Shown one piece after another: positions 56,146 through 64,000 of a stretch of DNA of 64,000 nt. The position numbers and the translations under genes were made by a program. Below the pieces are notes generated by a model that saw only the letters and a program-made list of their open reading frames with translations, was not told the DNA's origin and did no database searches. How positions within the stretch are numbered: the stretch's first letter is position 1; the number at the start of each line of letters is the position of its first letter. The stretch comes from Mauremys mutica (lineage: Eukaryota; Chordata; Testudines; Geoemydidae), in NCBI RefSeq assembly GCF_020497125.1, contig NC_059093.1:23124486-23188485 (forward strand), written 5' to 3'.

Positions 56146-56456
56146 AAAAGACGGTTACTCACCTTTGTAACTGTTGTTCTTTGAGATGTGTTCCTCATAT
56201 CCATTCCTATTAGGGTGTACGCACGCTGTATGCACGATCGTCGTAAGATTTTTACCCTAGCAACACTCGGTGAGTCGGCTGAGGCACCCCCTAGAGTGGC
56301 ACCTTATGGTGCCGGATATATACCCCAGCGGTCCCAGAGCCCTCTCAGTTCCTTCTTGCCGGCTACTCTGACAGAGGGGAAGGAGGGCGGGTTTGGAATG
56401 GATATGAGAAACACATCTTGAAGAACAACAGTTACAAAGGTGAGTAACCGTCTTTT
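56146..56456. repeat. DIRS terminal hairpin
   Basis: Arms 56146-56190 (GACGGTTACTCACCTTTGTA...) and 56412-56456 are complementary with about two mismatches over 45 bp, separated by 221 bp. Confidence 0.85.
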
Positions 56457-56499
56457 CTTCTTCGAGTGCTTGCTCATATCAATTCCAGTTAGGTGACTC

Positions 56500-57880
56500 T
56501 CAGGCCTTACCTAGGCGGTGGGGTCGGAGTGAGATGTCGCGGAGTGCAGAACCACTGAGCCAAATGCCGCGTCACCCCTTGACTGCTGGACTAGTGAGCA
56601 GTGGGAAGCAAAAGCATGTACCGATGACCAAGTTGCTGCCCTACATGAGCACATGTAGTGTTCCTATATGGGCACATGAGCCAGGAAGGAGGAGGACAAA
56701 GCTTGAGCCCAAGTGGAGTGGGCAGTAAGGTGCGTAATTGGGACACCAGCCAAGTCATAGCACGCACGGATGCATGATGTGATCCAGGACGAGATGCGCT
56801 GGGTGGTCTGCCACAGCTACAAACAGCTGGGATGTCCTCCTAAAAGGTTTTGTTCATTCGATGTAAAAGGTAAGGGCCCTGCGAACGTCTAGGGAGTGCA
56901 GCTGTTGTTCTCGTCGAGAAGTGTGCGGCTTTGGATAGAAGACCGGGAGGAAGATGTCTTGGTTGACATGGAAGGCAGACATCACCTTAGGAAGGAAGGC
57001 AGGGTGTGGTCGCAGCTGTACCTTGTCCTTATGGAACATCGTATACGGTGGGTCCGACGTGAGGGCTCTAAGCTCCAACACATGTCTCGCCGAGGTGATA
57101 GCTATGAGGAAGGCTGTCTTCCAGGAATGGTACAGGAGCAAGTAGGTGGCCATCGGCTCGAATGGGGTACCAATGAGTCTGGATAGGACGAGGCTGAGGT
57201 CCCACATAGTGGCCGGATGCCGAATTTGCGGGTACAGATGATCTAAACCCTTGAGGAACCTGCTGACCATGGGATTGGAGAAGACTGAGAGCCCATTTTC
57301 GCCCGGGTGAGAGGTTGAAATCGCTGCTAGGTGTACTCTGATGGATAAAACTGCTAGGCTCTGCTGTTTCAAGGACAAGAGAGAGTCTCAGATGGTAGGT
57401 ACTGATGCCTCCAGGCGGGGAGTATTGCTCAGAGCACACCAGCAGGAAAAACGCTTCCACTTGGCCAAATACGTGGACCTGGTAGAGGGCTTTCTGCTAC
57501 CCAAAAGAACCTGCTGCACCAAGCGGGAGCAACATAACTCAGATTGAGTTAGCCATGCAGGATCCACATTGTGAGGTGGAGGGATTGCAGGTCGGGATGA
57601 CAGAATCATCCATGTTCCTGAGTGATCAGGTCCAGCCACAACGGAAGTAGAATTGGAGTGGTCACTGACAGATCGAGGAGAGTGGTATACCAATGCTGCC
57701 TGGGCCATGCCAGGGTGATCAGAATTAAGCAGGCCCTGTCCCTGGACAACTTGAGAATGACCCTGTGGATTCATGGGAATGGAGAAGAGGGATAACACAG
57801 GTGGTCTTTCCATGGTATCAGGAAGGTGTCTGACTGGGAACCTGGGGAGCATCTCTGGAGAGAGCAGAACACCTGGCACT
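56500..57880 (-). pseudogene. DIRS tyrosine recombinase, inactive
   Basis: L-L-G-S-R-K-P-S-T-R-S-T-Y-L-A-K-W-K (57510-57450) is the N-terminal arm. I-R-V-H-L-A-A-I-S-T and T-S-A-R-H-V-L-E-L-R-A-L carry the first Arg box (57080). Near 56720 the H-x-x-R box has become H-S-T-W. At about 56590 the last box reads A-F-A-S-H-C, so the nucleophile Tyr is Cys. Both changes would abolish strand cleavage. A frame break lies near 57370. Confidence 0.75.
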
Positions 57881-57899
57881 TCCGATTCTCACAAGAGGT

Positions 57900-58835
57900 G
57901 AATAGGTCTATCTGGGGAAACCGCCACTTCCAGAAAACAGAGTGGATGACGTCTGGGTGAATCGACCACTCATGAGCCTGGAAGGATCTGCTGAGGCGGT
58001 CCGCCAAGGTGTTCTGGACTCCTAGGAGAAACGACGCCACCAGGTCGATTGAGTGGGCTATGCAGAATTCCCACAGGTGAATGGCTTCGTGACCAAGGGG
58101 GGACGAATGTGCTTCCCCTTGTTTGTTGATATAAAATGTGGCCGTTGTGTTGTCTGTGAAAACTGCAACACAACGGCCCTGAAGGTGTTTGTGGAACACC
58201 TGACACACCAGGCATACAGCTCTCAGCTTCCATACATTGATGTGCAGGGATCTCTTGTGTGGACCAAAGGCCCTGTGTGCGAAGGTCCACAAGGTGAGTG
58301 CCCCAACCCAAAGATGATGCATCCGTGGTTAGGGCCAGGGAGGGCTGTGGGGCATGGAATGGTTCCCCTTCACGTACTGAGTTGGGGTTCGGTCACCAGT
58401 CCAGGGAGGTTAAGACTTCCGGCGGTACCGTGACCACTGTGTCCACATTGCCCCAGCCTGGGCAGTATACGGTTGAGAGCCAGGCCTGAAGTGGATGGAG
58501 GCGCAGTCTGGCACGTCTGGTCACAATGGTACAAGACACCATGTGTCCCAGGAGACCGAGATACGTCCGTGCTGTCGAGGTCAAGAAGCTTTGGAGGCCA
58601 TGGATAATGCTCGCCATGGAATGAAAATTCCCATGTGGTAGGCACGCATGGGCGAGTCTTGAGTCTAGGACCGCTCCGATGAAGTCTATTCTTTGGGTCG
58701 GCTCCAAAATGGACTTTTCAACATTGAGCAGCAGGCCCAGCTGTCTGAACAAGCTCATGGAGAACTGGACATGAGATTGCACCTGGTCCTTGGATCGACC
58801 CTGAATGAGCCAGTCGTCGAGGTATGGAAACACTT
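57900..58835 (-). pseudogene. DIRS RT C-terminal part and RNase H
   Basis: F-P-Y-L-D-D-W-L-I-Q-G (58826-58796) is the catalytic RT box, followed by Q-L-G-L-L-L-N-V-E-K-S and T-Y-L-G-L-L-G-H-M-V. RNase H shows H-I-N-V-W-K-L-R-A-V and V-F-T-D-N-T-T-A-T-F-Y-I-N-K-Q (58180-58110), then Q-N-T-L-A-D-R-L-S-R (58010). The frame shifts once between RT and RNase H. Confidence 0.8.
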
Positions 58836-59502
58836 TGTGGGGGAAAATTAAGCTAGCCCTATTAATCTAAGTTTTTCTGCTTGGTCTAAGCCCGCCCTGC
58901 GGCTAACAGGCTCAAGCCTGAACCAAGCTAAGTGTTGTGCTCCCTGACAGTGGCAGCCAGAGGTTGAAACACAGGGAGGGAAGGGGTACTGAAAAGGAGG
59001 AGGGTGAAAAAGCCCCAGCAACAAGAATAATTTGCAGTATGTGCCTACTGCTTTTGAAATATAATAACCACTTGTGTGAAGCAATCAATGTGAAGCAATC
59101 ATCTAAAATGAGTAACCATGCCTCCCCCTACCCCATTTGTGTAACCATGCCTCCCCCTACCCCATTTGTGTAACTACGCCCACTGTGTAACTGTAGCCTG
59201 TGAAAGGCAATTATGTAATTGCACCCCGTATAAGACAAGGTTGCAAAAGGGTGCTGGAAAGTACTGAAAAGACCCTAACTCTTGACCTGTATTAATTTTG
59301 CATTGTATTCCAAATAAGGTAATTATTACTCAAGTATGTGTAATTTGTTTGCGGTTTTAACCTTTAAAAGCTAAGATGTGCCTTACTTCGAGGGCGCAGT
59401 ATCAAAGCTGCTACCCCCAACGTGTTGGTATGTGTTAATAAACGGGCCTCAGGCTTGAGTCTCTGAACTAAAATCACTGCATGGGTGGCTTTTTCCACAA
59501 CA
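58836..59502 (+). mobile_element. Solo LTR with 4-bp target duplication
   Basis: Begins TGTGGGGGAAAA and ends TTTTTCCACAACA. Both sides carry ACTT (58832-58835 and 59503-59506). A GTATAAGACA TATA-like box lies near 59228 and AATAAA near 59438, giving plus orientation. Removing the LTR and one ACTT leaves the DIRS RT frame continuous, which fixes the ends. A 4-bp duplication is usual for class I (gammaretrovirus-like) elements. CCTCCCCCTACCCCATTTGTG is tandemly repeated inside (59122-59170). Confidence 0.9.
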
Positions 59503-59900
59503 ACTTGGATCCGATGTTGATGGCATGAGGCAGCTACGAAGGCCATACACTTTGTAAAGACCCTTGGTGCTGTAGATAGGCCGAAGGGAAGGATGGTAAA
59601 TTGGAAGTGCTGTTGGTTGACCACAAAGTGAAGGAAATGCCTGTGCGGCAGGTAAATGACTATGTGGAAGTACGCATCCTTCATGTCAAGGGTGGCATAC
59701 CAGTCTCCAGGATCCAGGGAAGGAATAATGGTCCCCAGGGAAACCATGCGGAACTTCAACCTTACCATGGATTTGTTGAGTCCGTGCAGGTCTAGGATGG
59801 GCCATAGCCCTCCCTTTGCCTTGGGGACTAGGAAATAACATGAGTGAAACCCCCTACCCCTCAGTTCCTTTGGAACCTCCTCTATAGCTCCGATAGCTAG
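59503..59900 (-). pseudogene. DIRS RT N-terminal part
   Basis: S-L-D-P-G-D-W-Y-A-T-L-D-M-K-D-A-Y-F-H (59725-59670) is the first catalytic box. T-I-L-P-F-G-L-S-T-A-P-R-V-F-T-K (59600-59550) follows. The frame stops being RT exactly at the LTR boundary and resumes at 58835. Confidence 0.85.
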
Positions 59901-60414
59901 GAGTGTTCACACCTCCTGTAGAAGGAGTTGCTCATGAGAAGGGTCCCTGAAGGGGGGAGAAAATTGAAGGAGGTATCCACTTTCTACCGTACGTAGGACC
60001 CAGTGGTCTGATGTTATATGGGACCACGCATGGAGGAAATAGGAGAGGCGGTTGTTGAAAGGCAGAGAAGGATCCTGGAAGGAAACTGGTGCTCCACCCT
60101 CAGGCGCACCTTCAAAAATTTTGTTTGGATCCCGCCAATGGTTTGAGGGGAGCCTGGTTCTGGCCCATCTGAGGACCAGACTGTCTCCACCTGCCACCCT
60201 GGCCGTGGCTTCTAGAGAAGTCCTGTCTCGGTCGGAGATTAGGGTAAGTGCACTGCGGTTAGGGTCGGAAGGGCCTACATTGCGTTACTGGGGTAAGCGT
60301 GCCCAGTGAACGCATGATGGCCCAGATCTCCTTCAGACTCTGAAGTCTAGAGTCCATCTTGTCCAAAAGCAGACCATGGCCATCAAAGGGTAGGTCCTGA
60401 ATAATCTGCTGGAG

Positions 60415-61108
60415 TTCCAGTCAGGGCTGATGCTACCATTTAGGCCAACTAGGTGGTTGCCTAGGGCGCCAAGATTTGGGGGTGCCAAAAAGCGGCGCCC
60501 CCAATTTTTTAAAAGCGTTTCAGTGGCCGCTGCGCTGGGAGGGAGAGGGAGTCTGAGCCGCCGGCAGCCAGACACGGGGTTCCCCGGGTCAGCGTGCCGC
60601 CGCCGGCAGACAGCCCAGGGGTTCTCCGGGTCAGCGCACCGCCACCAAGAGCCAGCCCAGGGGTTTCCCTGGTCAACGTGCCGCCGCCGGCAGACAGCCC
60701 AGGGGTTCCCCGGGTCAGCGCGCCGCCGCCAGCAGCCAGCCCAGGGGTTCTCCGGTTCAGTGCGCCGCTGCCGGCAGCCAGCCCAAGGGTTCTCTGGTTC
60801 AGTGCGCTGCCGCTGGCAGCCAGCCCAGGGGTACCTGCGAGTGGCTCGAAAGATTGCATTCGTGTTCACAGGGGTCAAAGTTAATCTCAGGTGAGCGGGG
60901 AGAGGATCTGGTCTGGGGGCGTGGCCAGAGGGGGAGCCAAGGGGGCGTGGCCAGAGGGGGAGCCAATGAATAACAAAAGGCAGTGATCCATCAGGGAAGC
61001 GCAGTGCTGGAGCTGTGAGAGCCTTTTGCTTGAAGAGCCTTAAAGCTGTGTCCTGCTCCTCTCCCCACTCCCACTGGGCCTTTTAATAATTGGAACTTTG
61101 TCACAACT
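60415..61108 (+). repeat. Unclassified repeat and LTR region left of the primer site
   Basis: 60415-60540 starts TCAGGGCTGATGCTACCATT and holds GGTTGCCTAGGGCGCCAAGA, a dispersed-repeat start I cannot name. After the minisatellite, GGGGCGTGGCCAGAGGGGGA is duplicated (60917-60966). The stretch ending TTTGTCACA at about 61108 must be the 3' end of an LTR; its beginning was not located. Confidence 0.45.
60557..60835. repeat. 42-bp GC-rich minisatellite
   Basis: About seven units, each with GCCGCCGCCGGCAGACAGCC or a variant, then CAGGGGTTCCCCGGGTCAGC. The period of 42 bp is a multiple of three, so frames on both strands stay open for about 100-150 codons. I take these as compositional, not genes. 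Confidence 0.85.
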
Positions 61109-61110
61109 GG

Positions 61111-61126
61111 TGTCAGGAGTGGAATG
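61111..61126 (+). other. Primer-binding site of a Ty3/Gypsy element
   Basis: TGGTGTCAGGAGTGGA follows the LTR end ...GTCACA plus two bases. The sequence is complementary to the 3' end expected of a leucine-type tRNA. The spacing matches the LTR-AC-TGGTGG arrangement of the element at 28552-34581. Confidence 0.65.
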
Positions 61127-61616
61127 GTGTATTTAGTTCATTTTCATACCATTTATGTAGTATATCGTGCAAACACCCAGCATTTAGAAACTGTTTTGCA
61201 TCAGAGTTTTTGTTACAAGATTTCTCGTGGGGAGGCTCTTGGGATTCTTCTTGACAGTTTTGATCAAAATTTTTGTCATAAAAACGTTGTTTTACTTCTT
61301 CATTTACTTTTGAGTTAACACTGAACTCCTGTATTGAGGCTGTTAATTTTTGAGGTAACATTTCACTTTTTTCAGGGAACATATCTGGTTTTGATTCAGT
61401 TAGTGAGCTTCCTTTTACAGAATCATTACTGCTGCAGTTTATGTCCACTGTATTTAACTGAACATGGTGATCCTCAGTATGCAAGCCGTTTAGAATCTTT
61501 CCTTGTCCTGAAACACTCTTTGTTTTACTCAGCATTTCCACTTGTTTTCGACTACTTTGAGTCATTGTTTCTCTTGCTCTCAAAGGCTTGTGGATGATTG
61601 TATTTGAACTCTCCAT
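61113..61616 (-). CDS. Antisense host-like ORF inside an LTR element
   Basis: 167 codons, minus strand, starting M-E-S-S-N-T-I-I-H-K-P-L and ending N-E-L-N-T-P-F-H-S. It is rich in Ser, Glu, Lys, Asn and Gln, without low complexity, like the disordered N-terminus of a vertebrate protein; I do not recognise it. Upstream on its strand (61617-61905) is CpG-rich DNA resembling a housekeeping 5' UTR. Its last four codons overlap the primer-binding site of the plus-strand Ty3/Gypsy element, so the true host sequence probably ends near 61129 and the stop comes from the element. It lies between primer site and gag, where the sister element has only about 40 bp. Best reading: a captured 5' part of a host transcript in antisense. 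Confidence 0.5.
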   Translation of the reverse strand: MESSNTIIHKPLRARETMTQSSRKQVEMLSKTKSVSGQGKILNGLHTEDHHVQLNTVDINCSSNDSVKGSSLTESKPDMFPEKSEMLPQKLTASIQEFSVNSKVNEEVKQRFYDKNFDQNCQEESQEPPHEKSCNKNSDAKQFLNAGCLHDILHKWYENELNTPFHS

Positions 61617-61905
61617 CTTTCATGCCGGGGACGGGGGGGGGGCAGCAACGAGCCACTGCTCCGGAATCGCCGCACAACCCTGCGCCGGACGGTTGCAGCA
61701 ACACTTGTCCGCCCCACAGCACGCAACCACACGGAAGGGCAGGGTTACCGAGTGCAGGGCACGTCAGGGTGCGCCGCTGGTCAATCAGGGCCTAGCGACC
61801 GCCTGGAGCAGACCCCAGCGCCTCCGAGCCTGCGCCGAGCTCGTCCGCTCGGGTAGCGGCCGGCCGGGACTCCCGCCGCCAGCGTGGGGAGAGAAGGAGG
61901 GTGAT
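61617..61905 (-). promoter_or_regulatory. CpG-rich leader of the antisense ORF
   Basis: Dense CpG (for example GCTCGTCCGCTCGGGTAGCG) without repeats, bounded on the right by a run of 13 A (61909-61921). It looks like a 5' UTR or first-exon CpG island. Promoter activity is inferred from composition only. Confidence 0.4.
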
Positions 61906-61947
61906 CTAAAAAAAAAAAAAGAGAGTTAATTTTTTTTTGTCACCACA

Positions 61948-62940
61948 ATGGATGACGTAGTGCGGGCACGGATACAAGCCCCGGCGGCCCAGCAGGAGGC
62001 TACCCGTGTCCAGGCAGCTGCCCAGCAAGAAGCAGTGCGGCTGCAGCAAGAGACAAATCACCTGCCGATGGACCAAGCTGCTCAAGACCGAGCTATGTTG
62101 CAGGAACTGGTAAGCCAGGTAAAGACCCTTACAGAGCTGAACCGTGGCCATGATGGGACACGGCTCATACAAGCTAGCCATTGGCTGCAGAAAATGACGC
62201 GGGAGGATGATGCAGAGGCATAGCTTCTGGCGTTTGAGAGGACAGACCTACGGGAGGCCTGGCCTCAAGATCAGTGGTCTGGCATCCTTGTCCCATTCCT
62301 GTGTGGGGAGGCCCAGAAGGCCTACCATGATCTCCCTGAGGAGGCTGCAGCAGACTACTCCCATCTAAAGGCAGAGATCCTGGCCAGATCTGGGGTAACG
62401 ACCGCAGTGCGGGCCCAGCGGTATCATGAGTGGAGGTACCAGGAAGACAAAACCCCGCGGTCCCAATTGTATGACCTCATCCATCTCACACGAAAGTAGT
62501 TGCAAACAGAATCCCAGAGTCTGGAAGAAATACTAGAGGTTCTGGTCATCGACCGGTACATGAGGGCACTGCCACCAGATCTCCGCAAATGGGTAGGCCA
62601 GAACGATCCGTACACCTATGACGAGATGATCACGCTGGTAGAAAGACGCATGACAGCCAGGGAATTGACCCAGTGACCCAAGGAAAGCCCCTTCCCTAGC
62701 AAACACCCAACCCTAATCCTGGAAGGTGGGACAGCCAAACTCCTGGGGAGTCCTAGGTGGAGGAAGAGGGGGGCTGAAAACCAGCAGAGACTCCAGAAGG
62801 AAGGGATTGGCCTGAGGGGGGGAACCCTGGGACTAAACCCCCTAGCCCACATGATAGGAGACTGATTAGAAACAATTATAGATGTTATGCATGTGGGGAG
62901 TGGGGACACATAGCAGCACAGAGTCCCAGCACCGAAGAGC
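61948..62940 (+). pseudogene. Gag of a second Gmr1-type element
   Basis: Starts M-D-D-V-V-R-A-R-I-Q-A-P and continues with a Gln/Ala coiled-coil. A TAG at 62221 interrupts it. The capsid part then reads [15 protein letters not shown] and a SCAN-like helix set with [24 protein letters not shown]. Another TAG falls at 62498, just before that segment. The knuckle at 62880-62930 reads C-Y-A-C-G-E-W-G-H-I-A-A-Q-S, where the last Cys has become Ser. Inactive. Confidence 0.75.
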
Positions 62941-62942
62941 CT

Positions 62943-63713
62943 ATGCAATGCAACTTGGGGGATTGGGAGGTCCCATGCTCCCTTATCCAGCTTGCGGGCA
63001 TCGCATTAGCCCCACATAACTACACCAGGCCAGTGAAGATAAATGGAGCAGAGACTACAGCACGTGTGGACTCAGGGAGTGCTATCACCCTTATATTGGG
63101 TAAGCTGGTAAAAAGTAGCCAGCTGCTGCAAGCCAAATGTGTAGCAGTGACGTGTGTGCATGGGGCCATGAGCCATTACCCCACCATCCCAATGGAAATA
63201 GAGGTTCAGGGGAACCCCACTGAGGTGACAGTGGGCGTTGTTCCTAAACTCCCATATCCTGTAGTTATTGGGAGGGACTATCCAGGGCTTAATAATTTAC
63301 TCCCCCCGGAGAGGCTGAAGGGAGGTGGAGACCCTGTTGGCAGCGACTCATCATTGGGGGAATGTCAACCCCCCATGTTTTCTGAGTTTTCTCAGGATCT
63401 ATTCTCAGCCCCCCAAAAGGCCCGAAAGACAAAAAAAGAAAGGAAGGCCACGAAGAGTTTGGGAACCCGGATCCTGACCCAGGGCCAGAAGACCGTGCTA
63501 GTAGGCAGATGGACACGAGCAGCCATCAGAGAAACTACCAACACGGAAAGTGAGCCGGAGGCTGGCCCCAGCCGTCATGGCGACGAGCCATTGGAAGAAG
63601 CAGAAGCCGGCCCCTGGGAGCTCACGCAGGTTAGTCCTGGGAGAGAGACTTTCGGCAGGACCAGGCAGAGGACCCTGGATATGATAATGTCAGGAAAGAG
63701 GTGGCTGAGATAG
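62943..63713 (+). pseudogene. Protease and linker of the second Gmr1-type element
   Basis: A 256-codon open frame. A-R-V-D-S-G-S-A-I-T-L-I (about 63065) is the protease active site and Y-P-V-V-I-G-R-D-Y-P-G-L-N (63258-63290) its end. A hydrophilic linker follows, rich in Lys, Glu and Arg. No reverse transcriptase follows it; integrase begins within 100 bp, the Gmr1 gene order. Confidence 0.8.
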
Positions 63714-64000
63714 ATGGGATACCAGTGGAGGGGAAGGTCCGAGGTCCAGGACCCTACTTTATAGTGAAGAAAGATCTCCTGTACCGTGTGGTGCAAATGC
63801 AGGAGCAGGAGATACATCAACTTCTGGTGCCATGAAAACATCAAAAAGCCATATTGAGCCTTGCCCACAGTCACCTCTTTGGAGGACACTTAGGGGTAGA
63901 GAAAACCCAGGCCAGGATCCTGCGGAGGTTCTTCTGGCCAGGAGTACATGAAGATGTCAGGCGATACTGCACCTCTTGTCCAGAGTGTCAGCTACATAGC
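63714..64000 (+). pseudogene. Integrase N-terminus, cut by the window edge
   Basis: After a frame change the sequence reads D-G-I-P-V-E-G-K-V, I-V-K-K-D-L-L-Y-R-V, then L-F-G-G-H-L-G-V-E-K-T-Q-A-R-I and C-T-S-C-P-E-C-Q. This is the HHCC zinc domain seen at 32090-31940. A TGA at 63834 precedes the zinc domain. The catalytic core and any RT lie beyond 64000. Confidence 0.8.

Larger units (their letters stand above)
56146..60414 (-). mobile_element. Second DIRS retrotransposon, 5'-truncated
   Basis: Left terminus with a 45-bp hairpin at 56146-56456, then reading right to left: a short gag remnant near 60330-60410 (compare 25260-25330), RT (59768-58600), RNase H (58330-57900) and tyrosine recombinase (57880-56500). 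Organisation matches the DIRS at 21791. A solo LTR (58836-59502) interrupts RT. The right end is lost where an unrelated repeat begins at about 60415. Confidence 0.8.

Noticed and set aside
60333..60894. ORFs of 96-181 codons on both strands with Pro/Arg/Gly repeats
   Set aside because: Produced by the 42-bp minisatellite whose period is a multiple of three.

Overview
The window looks like nuclear DNA of a turtle (probably a cryptodire). The evidence is the repeat content: sauropsid CR1 LINEs, the turtle tRNA-type SINE whose arm reads GTTAGTCT...AAGGTGCCAC, MIR/CORE-SINE-like fragments, Ty3/Gypsy elements with Gmr1-type gene order, and DIRS elements with inverted ends. The species call is inference. 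There is no bacterial or organellar content. Most of the sequence is layered transposable elements, with one possible host gene in the left third.

Layout. 1-4.4 kb: GC-rich DNA with CORE-SINE-like fragments, a tandemly duplicated CR1 tail and two weak exon candidates. 4.43-4.62 kb: a CpG-rich promoter with CCAAT, GC-box and CACGTG motifs, ending in a good splice donor. 4.6-19.2 kb: a probable host transcription unit on the plus strand. Several exon-like blocks have good splice sites (6960-7063, 9077-9195, 17593-17711, 18731-18792) and two are weaker. I do not recognise the product. A solo LTR, CR1 copies and SINEs lie in its introns. 21.8-27.55 kb: a nearly complete minus-strand DIRS retrotransposon (gag, RT, RNase H, tyrosine recombinase). 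28.55-34.58 kb: a minus-strand Gmr1-type Ty3/Gypsy element (LTR, gag with a SCAN-like segment, protease, integrase, then RT and RNase H, LTR). 34.6-36.1 kb: a satellite-like block with alternating inverted motifs. 37.5-38.3 kb: a likely solo LTR. 38.3-41.6 kb: unannotated AT-rich DNA.

41.7-49.3 kb is a nest of insertions. A hAT/ZMYM-type (TTF zinc finger) sequence was hit by a CR1. The CR1 was split by a non-LTR element with a restriction-like endonuclease (R2/NeSL type). That element carries a solo LTR in its 3' UTR and a piece of clathrin light chain A mRNA inside its 5' tandem repeats. 50.0-52.6 kb: a small LTR element with only gag and protease. 53.5-54.4 kb: a UBE2E1 cDNA copy fused to an LTR/gag fragment. 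54.4-56.1 kb: remains of an endogenous retrovirus. 56.1-60.4 kb: a second DIRS, interrupted by a solo LTR with a 4-bp target duplication. 60.4-64.0 kb: a 42-bp minisatellite, then the start of another Gmr1-type element (LTR end, primer site, gag, protease, integrase) that runs off the window. An antisense host-like reading frame with its own CpG-rich leader sits between its primer site and gag.

The most interesting pattern is that three fragments of apparent host mRNA (CLTA, UBE2E1 and one unrecognised ORF) lie inside or fused to retroelements within about 14 kb. Nearly all transposon genes here are damaged, so the window records past activity.
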